Assembly (NCBI GenBank): GCA_036872755.1
Contig: JAVHNS010000013.1
Span: 1,453,677-1,517,676 of the forward strand
Length of the DNA: 64,000 nt
From: Orbilia blumenaviensis
Taxonomy: Eukaryota; Ascomycota; Orbiliomycetes; Orbiliales; Orbiliaceae
Direction of reading: 5' to 3'
In this document: in pieces, positions 47,228 to 60,504 of the stretch
How positions within the stretch are numbered: position 1 is the stretch's first letter
Layout of the letters: each line of letters begins with the position of its first letter
The notes under the pieces: model-generated
Told to the model about the DNA's origin: nothing
Database searches by the model: none
The model's input: the letters and a program-made list of their open reading frames with translations, nothing else
Made by a program: the position numbers and the translations under genes

Positions 47228-48015
47228 ACCGTCAGTAAGTTGGGAAACTAACTTACGGATTACTAATGGTCTGGTGTATGGATCGGAACCTGTAATGGAA
47301 ATTCTATGTGCTACATTCGTTTGCATCTACCTTCGAAGGCCATAAAAAGTGCAAAATGGGCCTGGTTTTTTTGGCTGGAGTTTTCGGGACATTCTTTAAG
47401 TAAATACTTGGGTACCTTGTGAGCAATTAGCTCGAAACGGAAATTATGAAATGATCAACTCAAGATGGTCTTGAATAAAATTGCTCTTAAAACAATCTGC
47501 TTTATTTTTGTAGTAGAAAATGTAACCTAAGAGCCATGAGTTACGAAAATGGTTAGCCACCAAAGCTGAAGTATTTACCATTTTTAGCTTTGTTCATTCC
47601 GAATGGTATATATCTTCATTAGCTCCATAATAATAGAATACAACAGCAAATCCCTAACATTGCAACCACCAAAGAAATAGATTTTAAGCCTTGATATCTC
47701 CAATGCACTTTTCTGTTTTATAAACCAACTCCCAAACTTCAGATATATGGAGTGTAATATAAAACTTTTTCGTTTAAATTGCTCCGTGTTGTTGCTTGCT
47801 AAATGGAGATATAATTGTCACCGTGTTCAACCGTCAAAACCCCCAAGCGTGCTCGCTCTTTAGATAGTTTAGTCATCCATCCTGATTAGTATAAGCAAGT
47901 AGAAGCCACTCATTTTGTTAGTCATCTTGTTCATATGCCGTCGTAACTAGCTATTATTTGGCGTAACGTATTGTACCCAGCCGCGAGATGTACCACCAAC
48001 GCGAGATGCTGTTTT
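47228..48015. other. Transition from gene region to AT-rich block
   Basis: About 800 bases after the last gene. Composition is still mixed, and the last GC-containing patch (47960-48015) includes two CGCGAGATG-like words. No gene is seen. Confidence 0.5.
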
Positions 48016-48420
48016 TCACTAAAAATTCAATATTTAATGCTTTTAAAGCTTTGAAAATATAAAAATAATGGTGAAAATAAATTAAATATATAAATATATA
48101 TTATTATTAAAATATATAATTAAATTATTAATAAAATAAGTAATATTTATTGAAAAAAAAAAAAAAAATATAATATAATATAAATTTTAGTTTTATACTC
48201 TTTTATCTTATTTCAATATCTAAATCTAAAAATCTTGTTAGTAAGTAAGTTGCTAATTATTAATATAATATGTTTATAAAATAATAATATAACATAAAAT
48301 TATTCATATTTTAGTAATTATAATAATTATTTTAATTTTAATATTTATTAATATTTTTGCTTTTAATAATTGTGTTTTATTTTATTTTTTTTTATTTTAT
48401 TTATTTGTACCACTTACTCT

Positions 48421-49559
48421 ACGGGTTATTCGTTGCGAAAACCAGGCACTGGTTCCAACCTTCATCATATAAGCAAGTTGTGGTTTTGGCAAAAAAATTA
48501 GTATTAATTCCAGCACTGGTTCTGTTATTAGATTAAGTAAAATAAGTAAAAAATTTTCAAAATTATAAATAGAAATTTAAGTGAAATGGAATTAGGTATT
48601 GATTTTGTTATTTAAATAGAAAATTCGAAAAACTTTATAAAAGGGGTAATTTTAATATTTAATTATTTAAATATTTTTGATAAAAATTATATTTTTAATA
48701 AAAATTATATTTTTAATAAAAATTATATTTTTAATTAGATAAAATATATTATATTATAATTTATATTTATAACAATAATTTTAATTTTTTAATTATTATT
48801 AATAATTAATAAATTTTTTTATATTTTGTAATAAAAAATTTTATTTTATAAAAAATATTAATATATTTATATAATTATTAATATAATTAAATATTATTAT
48901 TATAATTATAAATTGATAATAAATTAAATAAATTAATAATAATTAAAAAAAATATTATAAAATATAAATTTTCTTAATATATTTAGATTATTTAAATTAT
49001 TTAATTAAAAAATAATATTTTTTTTTTAACTATAATTTAAAATCAATATTAAATATATTTATAAAAGTGAAGGATATTAATATAAAAGATATAATTATAA
49101 ATAAACTAAATTTTATTTATATTATTTTTATAATAAAAAATAAATTACAAATTAATCTTATATTATTTAAAATTATTTTAATTTATATTAAATTTAAATG
49201 GTTTGTATGTAAAATGTTTTTTTAATTTAATAATAAATTAATTAAATTATAACTATTAATCAAATAATTAATTTAAATAATTTAACAATTACTACTTTTA
49301 ATTAATTTTTATAAAAATAATTAAATATAATTATTAAATTATTTATTACTAACCATATTAAATATTAATAATTAATAATTTATAATTTTTTTACATAAAA
49401 TACCAATTTTTAAAATAATAGAATTAATTATTTTACATATATAATTAATTTAAATTAATCAAAAATAATTATTATTTTATAAATTTCCAATTTCAAACAT
49501 AATCTTAATAAAAACAAATTAATATTATTTTAATTTTATAATTTAAATTATATATATAT
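48421..49559 (+). repeat. Degenerate direct repeat, copy 1
   Basis: It starts at GGTTATTCGTTG and shares an ordered series of segments with copy 2 at 50057-51208, offset about 1.64 kb. Shared segments include AAGCAAGTTGTGGTTTTGGC near the start and AATTGATAATAAATTAAAT at 48911. Differences are mostly C/T and G/A, as expected for RIP. It is probably a decayed transposon or subtelomeric element. Confidence 0.75.
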
Positions 49560-49800
49560 GTCACGGCCAGCCATACTAGGTATGTCTTGGTGTGTCAAAC
49601 ATGAGTTTGTTTTCGCAGGCTATTTCTTACACTGAGATGATTTTTATTATAAATATCTGGTAAGAGAAAACCATATTAGAAAGAGATGGGTTAGATTGTG
49701 TTGTACTAATTAGTGAGGGGATAGAGCGGTTTGGAGCGGTTTAACGGGTCCGTAAGTCCAAACTGCGTGGATTATGGACTTGAAAAACTAAGTTCATAAA
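49560..49800. other. Island of mixed composition between the repeat copies
   Basis: About 240 bases with clearly more G and C than the surrounding block, starting GTCACGGCCAGCC and containing GAGCGGTTTGGAGCGG followed by TTTAACGGGTCCG. It lies between copy 1 and copy 2 and is not shared with either. The second part has a weak likeness to terminal regions of hAT-type transposons; this is a guess. Confidence 0.4.
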
Positions 49801-50056
49801 TTGCTCCATGAACTTGAAATTTTTGTTAAATTACTTTATATGATTTAATGGATTTAAAAATTATAAACTACTTTAAATTCATAAAATTCCATAAATTTAT
49901 TAAAAATAGATTATTATAGAAATATTGTATTATATAATATTAGTTATTAAAGTTATTAAAATTTATAAATATATTTAATAAATATTTTATTAATATTTTT
50001 AAAATAGTAATAATAAGAATGGTGATATTTATTATAAACAAGAATAGTAATATCCT

Positions 50057-51208
50057 ACAGGTTATTCGTTGTTGATTTCAGTTACTGCCTTTGCTTTCCA
50101 ACACATAAGCGAGTTGTGGTCTTGGCAAAAAAATGAACATTAACTTTAATACTATTTTCATTATTAAATTAAATAAAATAAATAAGTTTTTAAAATTTTA
50201 AAAAAAAAATTTAAACAAATTTTTAAATTTTTAAAAAAGAAAATTTAAACAAAACAAATTTAATTATTATTTTTGTTATTTAAATAAAAAATTTAAAAAA
50301 TTTTATAAAAAAAATAACCAATTTATTTAATTGATTTTTATATTTTGTTTTTTTTAATAAAAACATATTTTTAATAATATTTCTTAATTAACTAATAAAA
50401 TATTAAATTATATTTAAAATAATTATTTTAATTTTTTAATTATTTATTTTAAATAACAAATTTTTTTATATTTTATAATAAAAAGTTTTATTTTATAAAT
50501 AATATTAATACATTTATATAATTATTAATATTATTAATTATTATTATTAAAATTATAAATTGATAATAAATTAAATAAATTAATAATAATTAAAAAAAAT
50601 ATTACAAAATACAAATTCTCCTAATATATTTAGATTATTTAAACCATTTAATCAAAAAACAATACTTTTTTTTTAATTATAATTTAAAATTAATATTAAA
50701 TACACTTATAAAATTAAAAAATATTAATATAAAAAATATAATTATAAAAAAACCATAATTTATTTATGTTGATTTTATAATAAAAAATAAATTATAAATT
50801 AATTTTATATTATCAAAAATTATTTTAATTTATATTAAATTTAAATAATTTATATGTAAAATATTTTTTTAATTTAATAATAAATTAATTAAATTATAAT
50901 TATTAATTAAATAATTAATTTAAATAATTTAATAATTATTATTTTTAATTAATTTTCACAAAAATAATTAAATATAATTATTAAATTATTTATTATTAAT
51001 TATATTAAATATTAACAATTAGTAATTTATAATTTTTCCACATAAAATATTAATTTTTAAAATAATAAAACTAATTATCTTATATATATAATTAATTTAA
51101 ATCAATCAAAAATAATTATTATTTTGTAAATTTTAAACTTTAAATATAATTTTAATAAAAATAAATTAATATTATTTTAACTTTATAACTTAAATTATAT
51201 ATATATAA
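50057..51208 (+). repeat. Degenerate direct repeat, copy 2
   Basis: Second copy of the element at 48421-49559, starting AGGTTATTCGTTG and containing AAGCGAGTTGTGGTCTTGGC and AATTGATAATAAATTAAAT (50558). Homology fades near 51208, where the AT-only sequence continues without the GC island. Confidence 0.75.
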
Positions 51209-54200
51209 AAATAACTAAATAATTAATTATATATAATAAACTTATACAATAAAAATACCAAATTTTTAATAATTATACTTCCTATTTACTAATTAATATT
51301 AAAATAAGTATATTAAATTTAAAATTATTTTAATATATTTAAATTAAATTTACTAAAAAATATTTTAATATTTAAATTTAATTTTTATATTATATTTATT
51401 AAATTAAAAATAAATTTTTATTTAAAAATTATATTAAATCATTATTCATTTTAATTATTAATCAAATTTTGTAAATTAATAATTTAATTAAAAAATTAAA
51501 TTATTAATTATATAAAAATAAATTTAGTAATCCCAAACAATTCCTATAAAATTTAATTAAAATTATAATTTTTATATATAATAATATAATAGTTAAAATA
51601 TATTTTATTATAATTATAATTTTTATTAAAAAAAAAATATAAGTTTAGTTTTTTAAAATACACATTATTTTTTTTTAATATGTTTAAAAATTTTAAATTT
51701 TATAATTTGATTATGATATTTAATAAAATTTTAATTTTTTTTAATAAAACAATTTATTATTATTAATTAATAATTATTAATTATTTTTAATTAATTCACT
51801 TTAATAATAAAATAATATTAAAAAAATTAAAAAAATTTTAAAAAAATTATATATAAAATTATATTAAAATATTATTAAATAAATTATAAAATTAATAAAT
51901 TTTAATTATATATATTAATAAAAATAAATTTTTTATATTAATTATATATTAAATAAATAATAATATAATTATATATTAAAATATAAAATTAAATATTAAT
52001 AAATTAAAAAATTTTATTAAATTTTTAATCAAAAAAATAATTAAAGTTTAGAATTAATTAGTATTTAATATAATTATTTTTAATTTTAATTTTAAAGATT
52101 ATATAATAATATTTAAAAATATAATAAATAGAAGTATAATTTATAATAATTTAATTAATATATATGGTTAAATAATAAAAATTAAAAATTAATTTTTAAA
52201 AATTTTTTTTGTGAAATTATATAATCCAAATTTTAATAAAAAAAAAAATTTTAAAAATATTTTTATAATAATTTAATTTATTTTATATAAAAAAATAATT
52301 AAAGAATTTTTAAATTTAATATTATTTTTAATTTATATTTATATTAATTAATTAATTTATAATATAAAAATTTTAAATATTTATTATTTAAATATTTAAA
52401 ATTTTTATAATTTATTTATTTATAAAGATATTATTTTAATTAATATTTATTATTATAAAAATTAAAATATAATTTAATAATAAAAATAAAATTTTAAAAA
52501 TTTTATAATATAAATTTAATTTATAAAATTAATTAATTATAAATATATATATTATAATTTATTTTTATAATTAAATTAAATAATAATTAATTATTTAATT
52601 TTTATTATATTAATTTAATATTTTACTTTTTAATTAATATTAAATATTTAAAATTTATAAATATTATAAAAAAAAATAATAATTAAAATTAATTAAATTT
52701 TATTTTTAATATATTTATAAATAAAATAAAAAAATAAATAATATAATTTAAAATTAAATAATTTATTATATAAAAAAATTATAAAATATAATTTGTTTAA
52801 ATTATTTCTTTAAAATTAATAATAAATAAATATATTTATTATTAATTATTTATTTAAAATTTATAATAAAATTATAAATTTTAAAAATAATAAATTTAAT
52901 AATAAAAATAAAATATTAAATTTTAAAATATTAAATTTTTAAAATTAATTTATTTTTTATTTAATTAAAATAATTTAAAATTATTATAATATATAATTAA
53001 ATATAAATTATATTAAAAATAAAAAATTATTAATAAAATACATTAAAATTTATAAAGTTTAATAAAAATAATTAAAAATTAATTAATATTATTAATTATT
53101 ATTTATTAATAAAATTTTTGTTTTAAATATTAATTTTAAATATATTTAAAATAATTTAATTTTTTTAATAAATAATTAATTTAAAAAATTATTTAAAATT
53201 GTATTTATTTAATTTTGTTAAATTATAAATATAATTAATAAAGTTTTATATTATTTATTTAAAATTAAAATTTTTAAATATTAATGTTTTAAGTAGAAAA
53301 AAGTATTGAAATATATTATTATAAAAATAATTTAAATTTTAATAATTTTATTAATTAATAAAGATAAATTATTATTTTTTTAATTATTAATTTGTTTAAT
53401 AAATATAAGGTATATAATTGTTATAATTTTATTTAAAGTATTATAAAATGATATTATTAAAAAAATGATAAAATTAAAAATTTTAAATTATTATTAAAAT
53501 AATGTTAATAAAAATTAATTAATATTTAATTTAATTTTTGTTAATTTAGAATATATTTAAAATTTTAGTTTTTACACCTTTTTGTAGAGGTTGTAAGTAG
53601 AATAATTTTTTAATTAAATAGTTTTAAATAAATATTATTTTATTTTGATAAATAATATTAGTTATTAATTTATGTTTTTAAATTTAAATTAATTGTATAT
53701 TTATAATATTTAAATTATATATTTAACTGTTATTTTATTAATATTTGAAAAATTATAATTTTATTAATTAATAAGTTTTAAAAAAATTGTATTTAGAATT
53801 ATCTAAATATTTATTATCCAATTTAAATTTAAAATTTAATATATAATTAGAGTTAGTTATAAAAATAGTTAAAAAATTGTATATAATTTATTATATAAAT
53901 AAAATAAAAATAATAAATTTAAATATAAATAAATAATTTATTTTATTAATTTTAAAAAATTAATTAAATAATTTAATATAAAATTTAAAGTTTTATATTA
54001 TTATACAAATATAAATAATAAAATTAAAATATTTAATAAATAATATTTAATGAAAAAATTATTTAAAAAAATTATTATAACAATTATAATTTTATATTAA
54101 AGTATTAATTTTAATAATATAAATTTAATAATTATATTAGAATTATTTAGTTTAATTTATTATTTTATTTAAATTATAAATAAAAATAATAGAAATAATA

Positions 54201-55340
54201 ATATTATTTTTGTTATAATTATAATTTTTAGTAATTAGTAATTAAAATTTTTTTTTAAAATAATTATTTTTAAAATATTTATGGAGAAGTTTCTAATTAT
54301 TTAAAATTATAAATAATTAGTATTAAATTATAGTATAAATAATATAATTAAATTTTATAATTATAATAATTTTAATTAAATTAGTTATAATAATTATATT
54401 AAATTTATTAATTATATTAAAAAAATTTTTTTATAATTTATAAAAAATTTATTATTTATTAAAATAAATAATTTATTTATTATAATAAAAATTAAATATA
54501 AAATTATTATAAATTAAGAAATTTTAATTTTAAAATTAATTATTTAAATTTAATTTTATTATAATAAAAAATAAATATATTTATAAATAATAATTAAGTA
54601 AAATTAGTTAAATAAATTAAAAATTAGTATATTAATATTCTTACAAACATATCCCATATACCATTTAAATATATTTTTATCAAAATAATTTATTATAATA
54701 TAATAAATATATTTTTTTTATAACTACTTTTAAAAATAATAAATTAATAATTTAAAAATAAAATTAAAAAATAATAATTTTTATTATTATTATTTTTTAT
54801 TAAATCAAATTTATGAAAAAGTAAAAATTAAAACTTTTTATAATAAAAAATATAAATATATAGTAATATCACTCTATTAAATTATTTTTTATTTAAATAA
54901 ATATTATATATTAATTTTTATAATAATTTAAATTAAGGATTTTAAAAAATTTATAAATTAATATAATGAAAGTTATATTTTTGAAAAAATGTGTAATTAT
55001 AATATTATTTGATTTATAATAAATATAATAAATATATATATATTAATAAAAATGATTTAATATTTAATTAATAATTAAAATATTTTAATTTTTTTTTAAT
55101 TTAAGTTTTTGTTTTATTTAAAATAATTTTTTTTTTATTAATATTAATATTTAATTTATTATTTATTATATATTAAAATGTAATAATTTTATAATTATTT
55201 AATTATTTAATTTCTTTAATTTTTGTTTAGAATGTAAAAGTATATATAATTATATTAATTTAAATTTTATATTATTTTTTTAAGAATTATTTTAAATAAA
55301 ATAAAAATTATATTATTAATATTATTTTAATTATATTTTT

Positions 55341-55650
55341 AAATTAATATAAAAAATTTTTTAATAACTATTATCTAATTATTAATACAAACATTTTATA
55401 TATATTGTTTAATTATTAAATTAATATAAAAAATTTTTTAATAATTATTATTTTAATTATTAGTATGAATATTTTATATATATTATTTAATTATTAAATT
55501 AATATAAAAAGTTTTTTAATAATTGTTGTTTTAATTACTAATATGAATATTTTATATATATTATTTAATTATTAAATTAATATAAAAAAGTTTTTTAATA
55601 ATTATTGTTTTAATTATTAATATAAATACTTTTTGTGTATTGTTTAATAA
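55341..55650. repeat. Tandem array, period about 78 bp, four copies
   Basis: The anchor AAATTAATATAAAAA recurs at 55341, 55418, 55496 and 55574. Units carry TTTTTTAATAA and ATTTTATATATATT blocks and differ by a few transitions. Confidence 0.85.
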
Positions 55651-56875
55651 ATTTATTTTAGTTTTGTTGTTGTATAATTATTAAATTTATCTGTTATATT
55701 AAAATATAAATTTTTTAAATAAAAATGCTATAATATTCCAATTTTAAAAAAAGTTGGTATTTTTAAAAGAAAATTATATTAAATATAAATTAATTAATTT
55801 TAAACTTATTATTTTATAAATTATTAAATTTGAAAATGTTATAAATATAATATTGGTATAAGTGGTTTGTAAGTGATAAGTATAATTTATATTAATAAAG
55901 TTTTAAATTAAAGTTTTTATTAATTTTATTAGTATATAAATTTAGTTATTAATATGTGTTTTATTAAATTAAAATATATTAAATGTTTTAATAAATTTAT
56001 TTTAATGATTTTATTATTATTTAATTATAATATTTAGTTTATAATAATTTAAAATAAATTTTTAAAAATTATAATTTTAATTTTTATTTAAAAAAATTAA
56101 TATTAAATATATTTTAATTTAAAAATTGAGATTTTAAATATTTATATTATTTAATTATTATTATTTTAATTATAATAAAATAGAAGATTATTGGAAGAGA
56201 AATTTAAGTAAATAAATAAAATATTTAATAATTATTATATTAATTATTAATATAAATATTTATTTTATATAAAAAATAATTAATGGTTTTTATAATACTA
56301 ATTTATTTAAAATTTTAAATTTTAAAAATATAAAATATTAATATATTTATTTTATAAATTAAATTAAATATTATAAATAAATAAATTTGTTATTAAAATT
56401 TATATTAATTTTATAATATAATTTAGAAATATAATAATTAGTGTTTTTTTAATTTTTTTTTTATAAAAAGTTTTATATATTAGAAATTAATTAATATAAA
56501 TATAAGAATTATAATTTATATATTAATTATTTAGTGAATTTATTTTAATTTTATTGTTTAATAATTATTAGATTTATTTATTATATTAAAATATAAGTTT
56601 ATTAAAAAAAAAGTTTTATTACAATTTATAATACTCCAATATATTGTAAAATTAATAAATTTTAATTAATTTATAAATTATTAATTTATTTATATTTATT
56701 TTAAAAAATTGTGTTTTTTAAATTAATTTGTTTATTTATATAAAATATAATTAGTTTTTTATTTAAATATTTTTTAATTAAATTTAATATTTATTATATT
56801 TTATAATGTAATATTAATTTAAAAAATTGAAAATTAATTAATTAAACAAAATTATAATAATTATTTTAATTAATT

Positions 56876-56906
<31 letters not shown>

Positions 56907-57000
56907 ATTAATTAGTTAAGATAGTTAATAATTAAAAAATTTAAAAAAAAAAGTTTTTTTTTAATTTTTGAAATTTTTAAAAATTTTTAGTTTTTAATAA

Positions 57001-57279
57001 TATTAATTTTATTATATATTATTATAATTTTATTTATTTGTTAGAGTATGTGAAATATTAATTTTATTATATATTATTATAATTTTATTTGTTTATTAAA
57101 ATATATAAAATATTAATTTTATTATGTATTATTATAATTTTGTTTATTTATTAAAATATATAAAATATTAATTTTATTATATATTATTGTAATTTTATTT
57201 ATTTATTAAAATATATAAGATATTAATTTTGTTATATATTATTATAATTTTATTTATTTATTAAAATATATAAAATATA
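57001..57279. repeat. Tandem array, period 55 bp, five copies
   Basis: TATTAATTTTATTAT recurs at 57001, 57056, 57111, 57166 and 57221, exactly 55 bases apart. Copies differ at a few A/G and C/T positions only. Confidence 0.9.
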
Positions 57280-59229
57280 AAGTTATTTTTAATTATAATT
57301 TTAATTTAATTATATTAATAATAAACTAATAAATAATTAAACTTAATTATTAAAACAAAAATTTTTTAATTTATAAAAATATATTTAGTAATTTAAAAAT
57401 TATTAAATAAATTTTAATAATAATTTAATTATATATTATTATAATTATATATTTAAAATATATAAAATTTTCAAAAATTTTTTTATTTATAAAAATAGAA
57501 TAATATAATCCCAACAATTTTATTTAATAATTTTAATAAATTATATTTTTATTAATTTTATTTCATTATTTTTTTATAATTTTAATTTTAATAATAAATT
57601 TAATTAAATTAATACATTAACTTAATTAATTATATTTTAAATTAAATTAATAAAATATAATTAATATTTAATTATAATAACTAATAATATAAATTTTTAA
57701 ATTTAAAAATTAATTTAAGTTTTTAATATAAATAGTTTTTTTAAAAAAAAAATTGAAATTAATTTTTTAAATTTATATTAAATTATAATTAGTAAATAAA
57801 TGTTAATTAAAAGTTTTTTATATTAAATATTTTTTTCTTTAAAATAACTAAAAATAATTATATTATAAAACAATAAATTAATATTAATTAATTATATATT
57901 TTTTTAAATTATAATTAATTTGAAATAAATAATATAAATTATTTTATAATATATTTAAAATAAATAATAAATTATAAAAAATTTAATCATTTAACTTTAG
58001 TTTATATATTAAAATTGATTTTTTAAATAATTTAATAAATAAATAACTAATAATGAAATATTAACCAAAAATTTTTTATATATTTTATTTTATAATCCAA
58101 AAATAATATAAAAATAATTAAATAAATAATTATATTTATTAATAATCAAATTATTTAAATTATTATTAATTTAAAATTAAATTTATAAATATTTTATAAT
58201 ATATTTAAAATAAACAATAAATTATAAAAAATCCAACTATTTAATTCCAACCCACATATCAAAATTAATTTCTTAAATAACCCAATAAATAAATAATTAA
58301 TAATAAAATATTAATTAAAAATTTTTTATATATTTTATTTTATAATCTAAAAATAATATAAAAATAATTAAATAAATAATTATATTTTATTTAAATAGAA
58401 ATTTTATTTTTATAAAAATTTTACTTATATTAATATTATTTTTTTTATTATAAAAGTTTTAATTTATATAATTTTATTAATTTTATTATTAAATTTTTTA
58501 ATATTTAAATTTTTTATTTATTAATTATAATTTATTTTAATTTTATTATTTTATAAATAATTATTAAATTTATTTATTATATTAAAATATAAATTATTTT
58601 AAATAAAAATATAATAAATAAATATTTATCTGTTATATTAATTAATAAATTCAATTAAATTAATTAATATAATTAATTAAATTAATAATAAATTTATTAT
58701 TTAACTAGTTAAGTTTAAACCCCAATTAAAACCTACACAATTTATTTTAATTTCTCTATATTTTTATATAATTATTAAATTTATTTACCACATTAAAATA
58801 TAAATTATTTTAGATAAAATTCAATTATTACAAATTATATAATGGTTTATAATTAATAATATATTATTAATTATAACTCAATTATATTTTTATTAATAGT
58901 TTTATTTTATTAATTTATTTATAATATTTATTATTATGAATTTTTTTTTTTTATTTTTTAATTTTAATTTAATTTATAAAATTTTAGTACTAAATCATAA
59001 TTATTCTCAATTATTTTATAATAAAAGTAATTTTTAATTATTTTTTTTTTATATATTTTATAATTTTATATATTATTTAAAATATTAAATGTAATATATT
59101 TATTAAATTTATTAATTCAATTATATTATTTTTATTAATATAATAAGTAAATATAATTATAATTATATATTTTAAATAAAAAAATAAAAATTAATATTAA
59201 AAAAATTTAAAAAAAAAATAAAAAAATAA

Positions 59230-59545
59230 ATTATTTTATATATAATTAAAAATAAAATAATTAATAATTATATAAATAATTTTTTAATAAAAATTTATTT
59301 TATATATAATTAAAAATAAAATAACTAATTATTATATATAATCATACACAAAATAATTAATTACTATATAAAAAATTATTTAATAAAAAATTATTTTATA
59401 TATAATTAAAAATAAAATAATTAATTATTATATATAATTATATATAAAATAATTAATTATTATAATTTTTTATTAAAAATTTAAATTTATTTTATATATA
59501 ATTAAAAATAAAATAATTAATTTATATATATTATTAAAATAATTT
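59230..59545. repeat. Outlying satellite units left of the 12-mer array
   Basis: The satellite core ATATAATTAAAAATAAAATA recurs irregularly (core at about 59244, 59309, 59404 and 59511), on the other side of the 12-mer array from the main satellite. Confidence 0.75.
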
Positions 59546-59598
59546 TATTATATTTTATTGTATTTAAAATTAATTAAACATAATCAGATTATATTAAA

Positions 59599-60497
59599 TT
59601 AATTTACAAATTAATTAATAACTAATTTATAAATTAATTTAAAAATTAATTTATAAATCAACTTATAAACCAATTTATAAATTAATTTATAAACTAATTA
59701 ATAACCAGCTTATAAATTAGTTTGTGAACTAACTTGTGAATTAGTTAGTAACCAGTTTATAAATTAATTTATAAACTAATTCATGAATTAATTTATAAAT
59801 TAATTAATAATAAACTTATAAACCAATTTACAAATCAATTTATAAACTAATTTATAAATTAGTTAGTAGCCAGTTTTTAAATTAGTCTATAAATCAGTTT
59901 ATAAATTAATTTATAAATTAGTTAGTAATCAATTTATAAACTAATTTATAAATTAGTTTATAAACTAATTAACAATTAATTTATAAATTAATTTGTAAAT
60001 CAATTTATAAATTAATTTATAAACCAGTTAATAGTCAATTTATGAATTATTTTATAAATTAATTTATAAATTAATTAATAATTAGTTTATAAATTAATTT
60101 ATAAATTAATTAATAATTAACTTTTGAACTAGTTTATAAATTAATTTATAAATTAATTTATAAATTAATTAATAATTAATTTATAAATTAATTTATAAAT
60201 TAATTTATGAATTAATTTATAAATTAATTAATAATTAATAGTTAGTTTATGAATTAATTTATAAATTAATTTATAAATTAATTAATAATTAATTTGTAAA
60301 TTAATTTATGAATTAATCTGTAAACTAATTTATAAATTAATTAGTAATCAGTTTATAAATTAATTTGTAAATTAATTTATAAATTAATTAATAATTAATT
60401 TATAAACTAATTTATAAATTAATTTATAAATTAATTTATATATTAATTAATAATTAATTTATAAATTAATTTATAAATTAGTTTATAAATTAATTTA
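59599..60497. repeat. Array of 12-mer TTTATAAATTAA units
   Basis: About 900 bases built from TTTATAAATTAA-type 12-mers, often punctuated by TTAATAATTAA or TAGTAACCAG. Copies near 59690-59960 keep more C and G (for example CCAGCTTATAAATTAG) than those near 60060-60480. Confidence 0.85.
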
Positions 60498-60504
60498 TTA
60501 TTAA

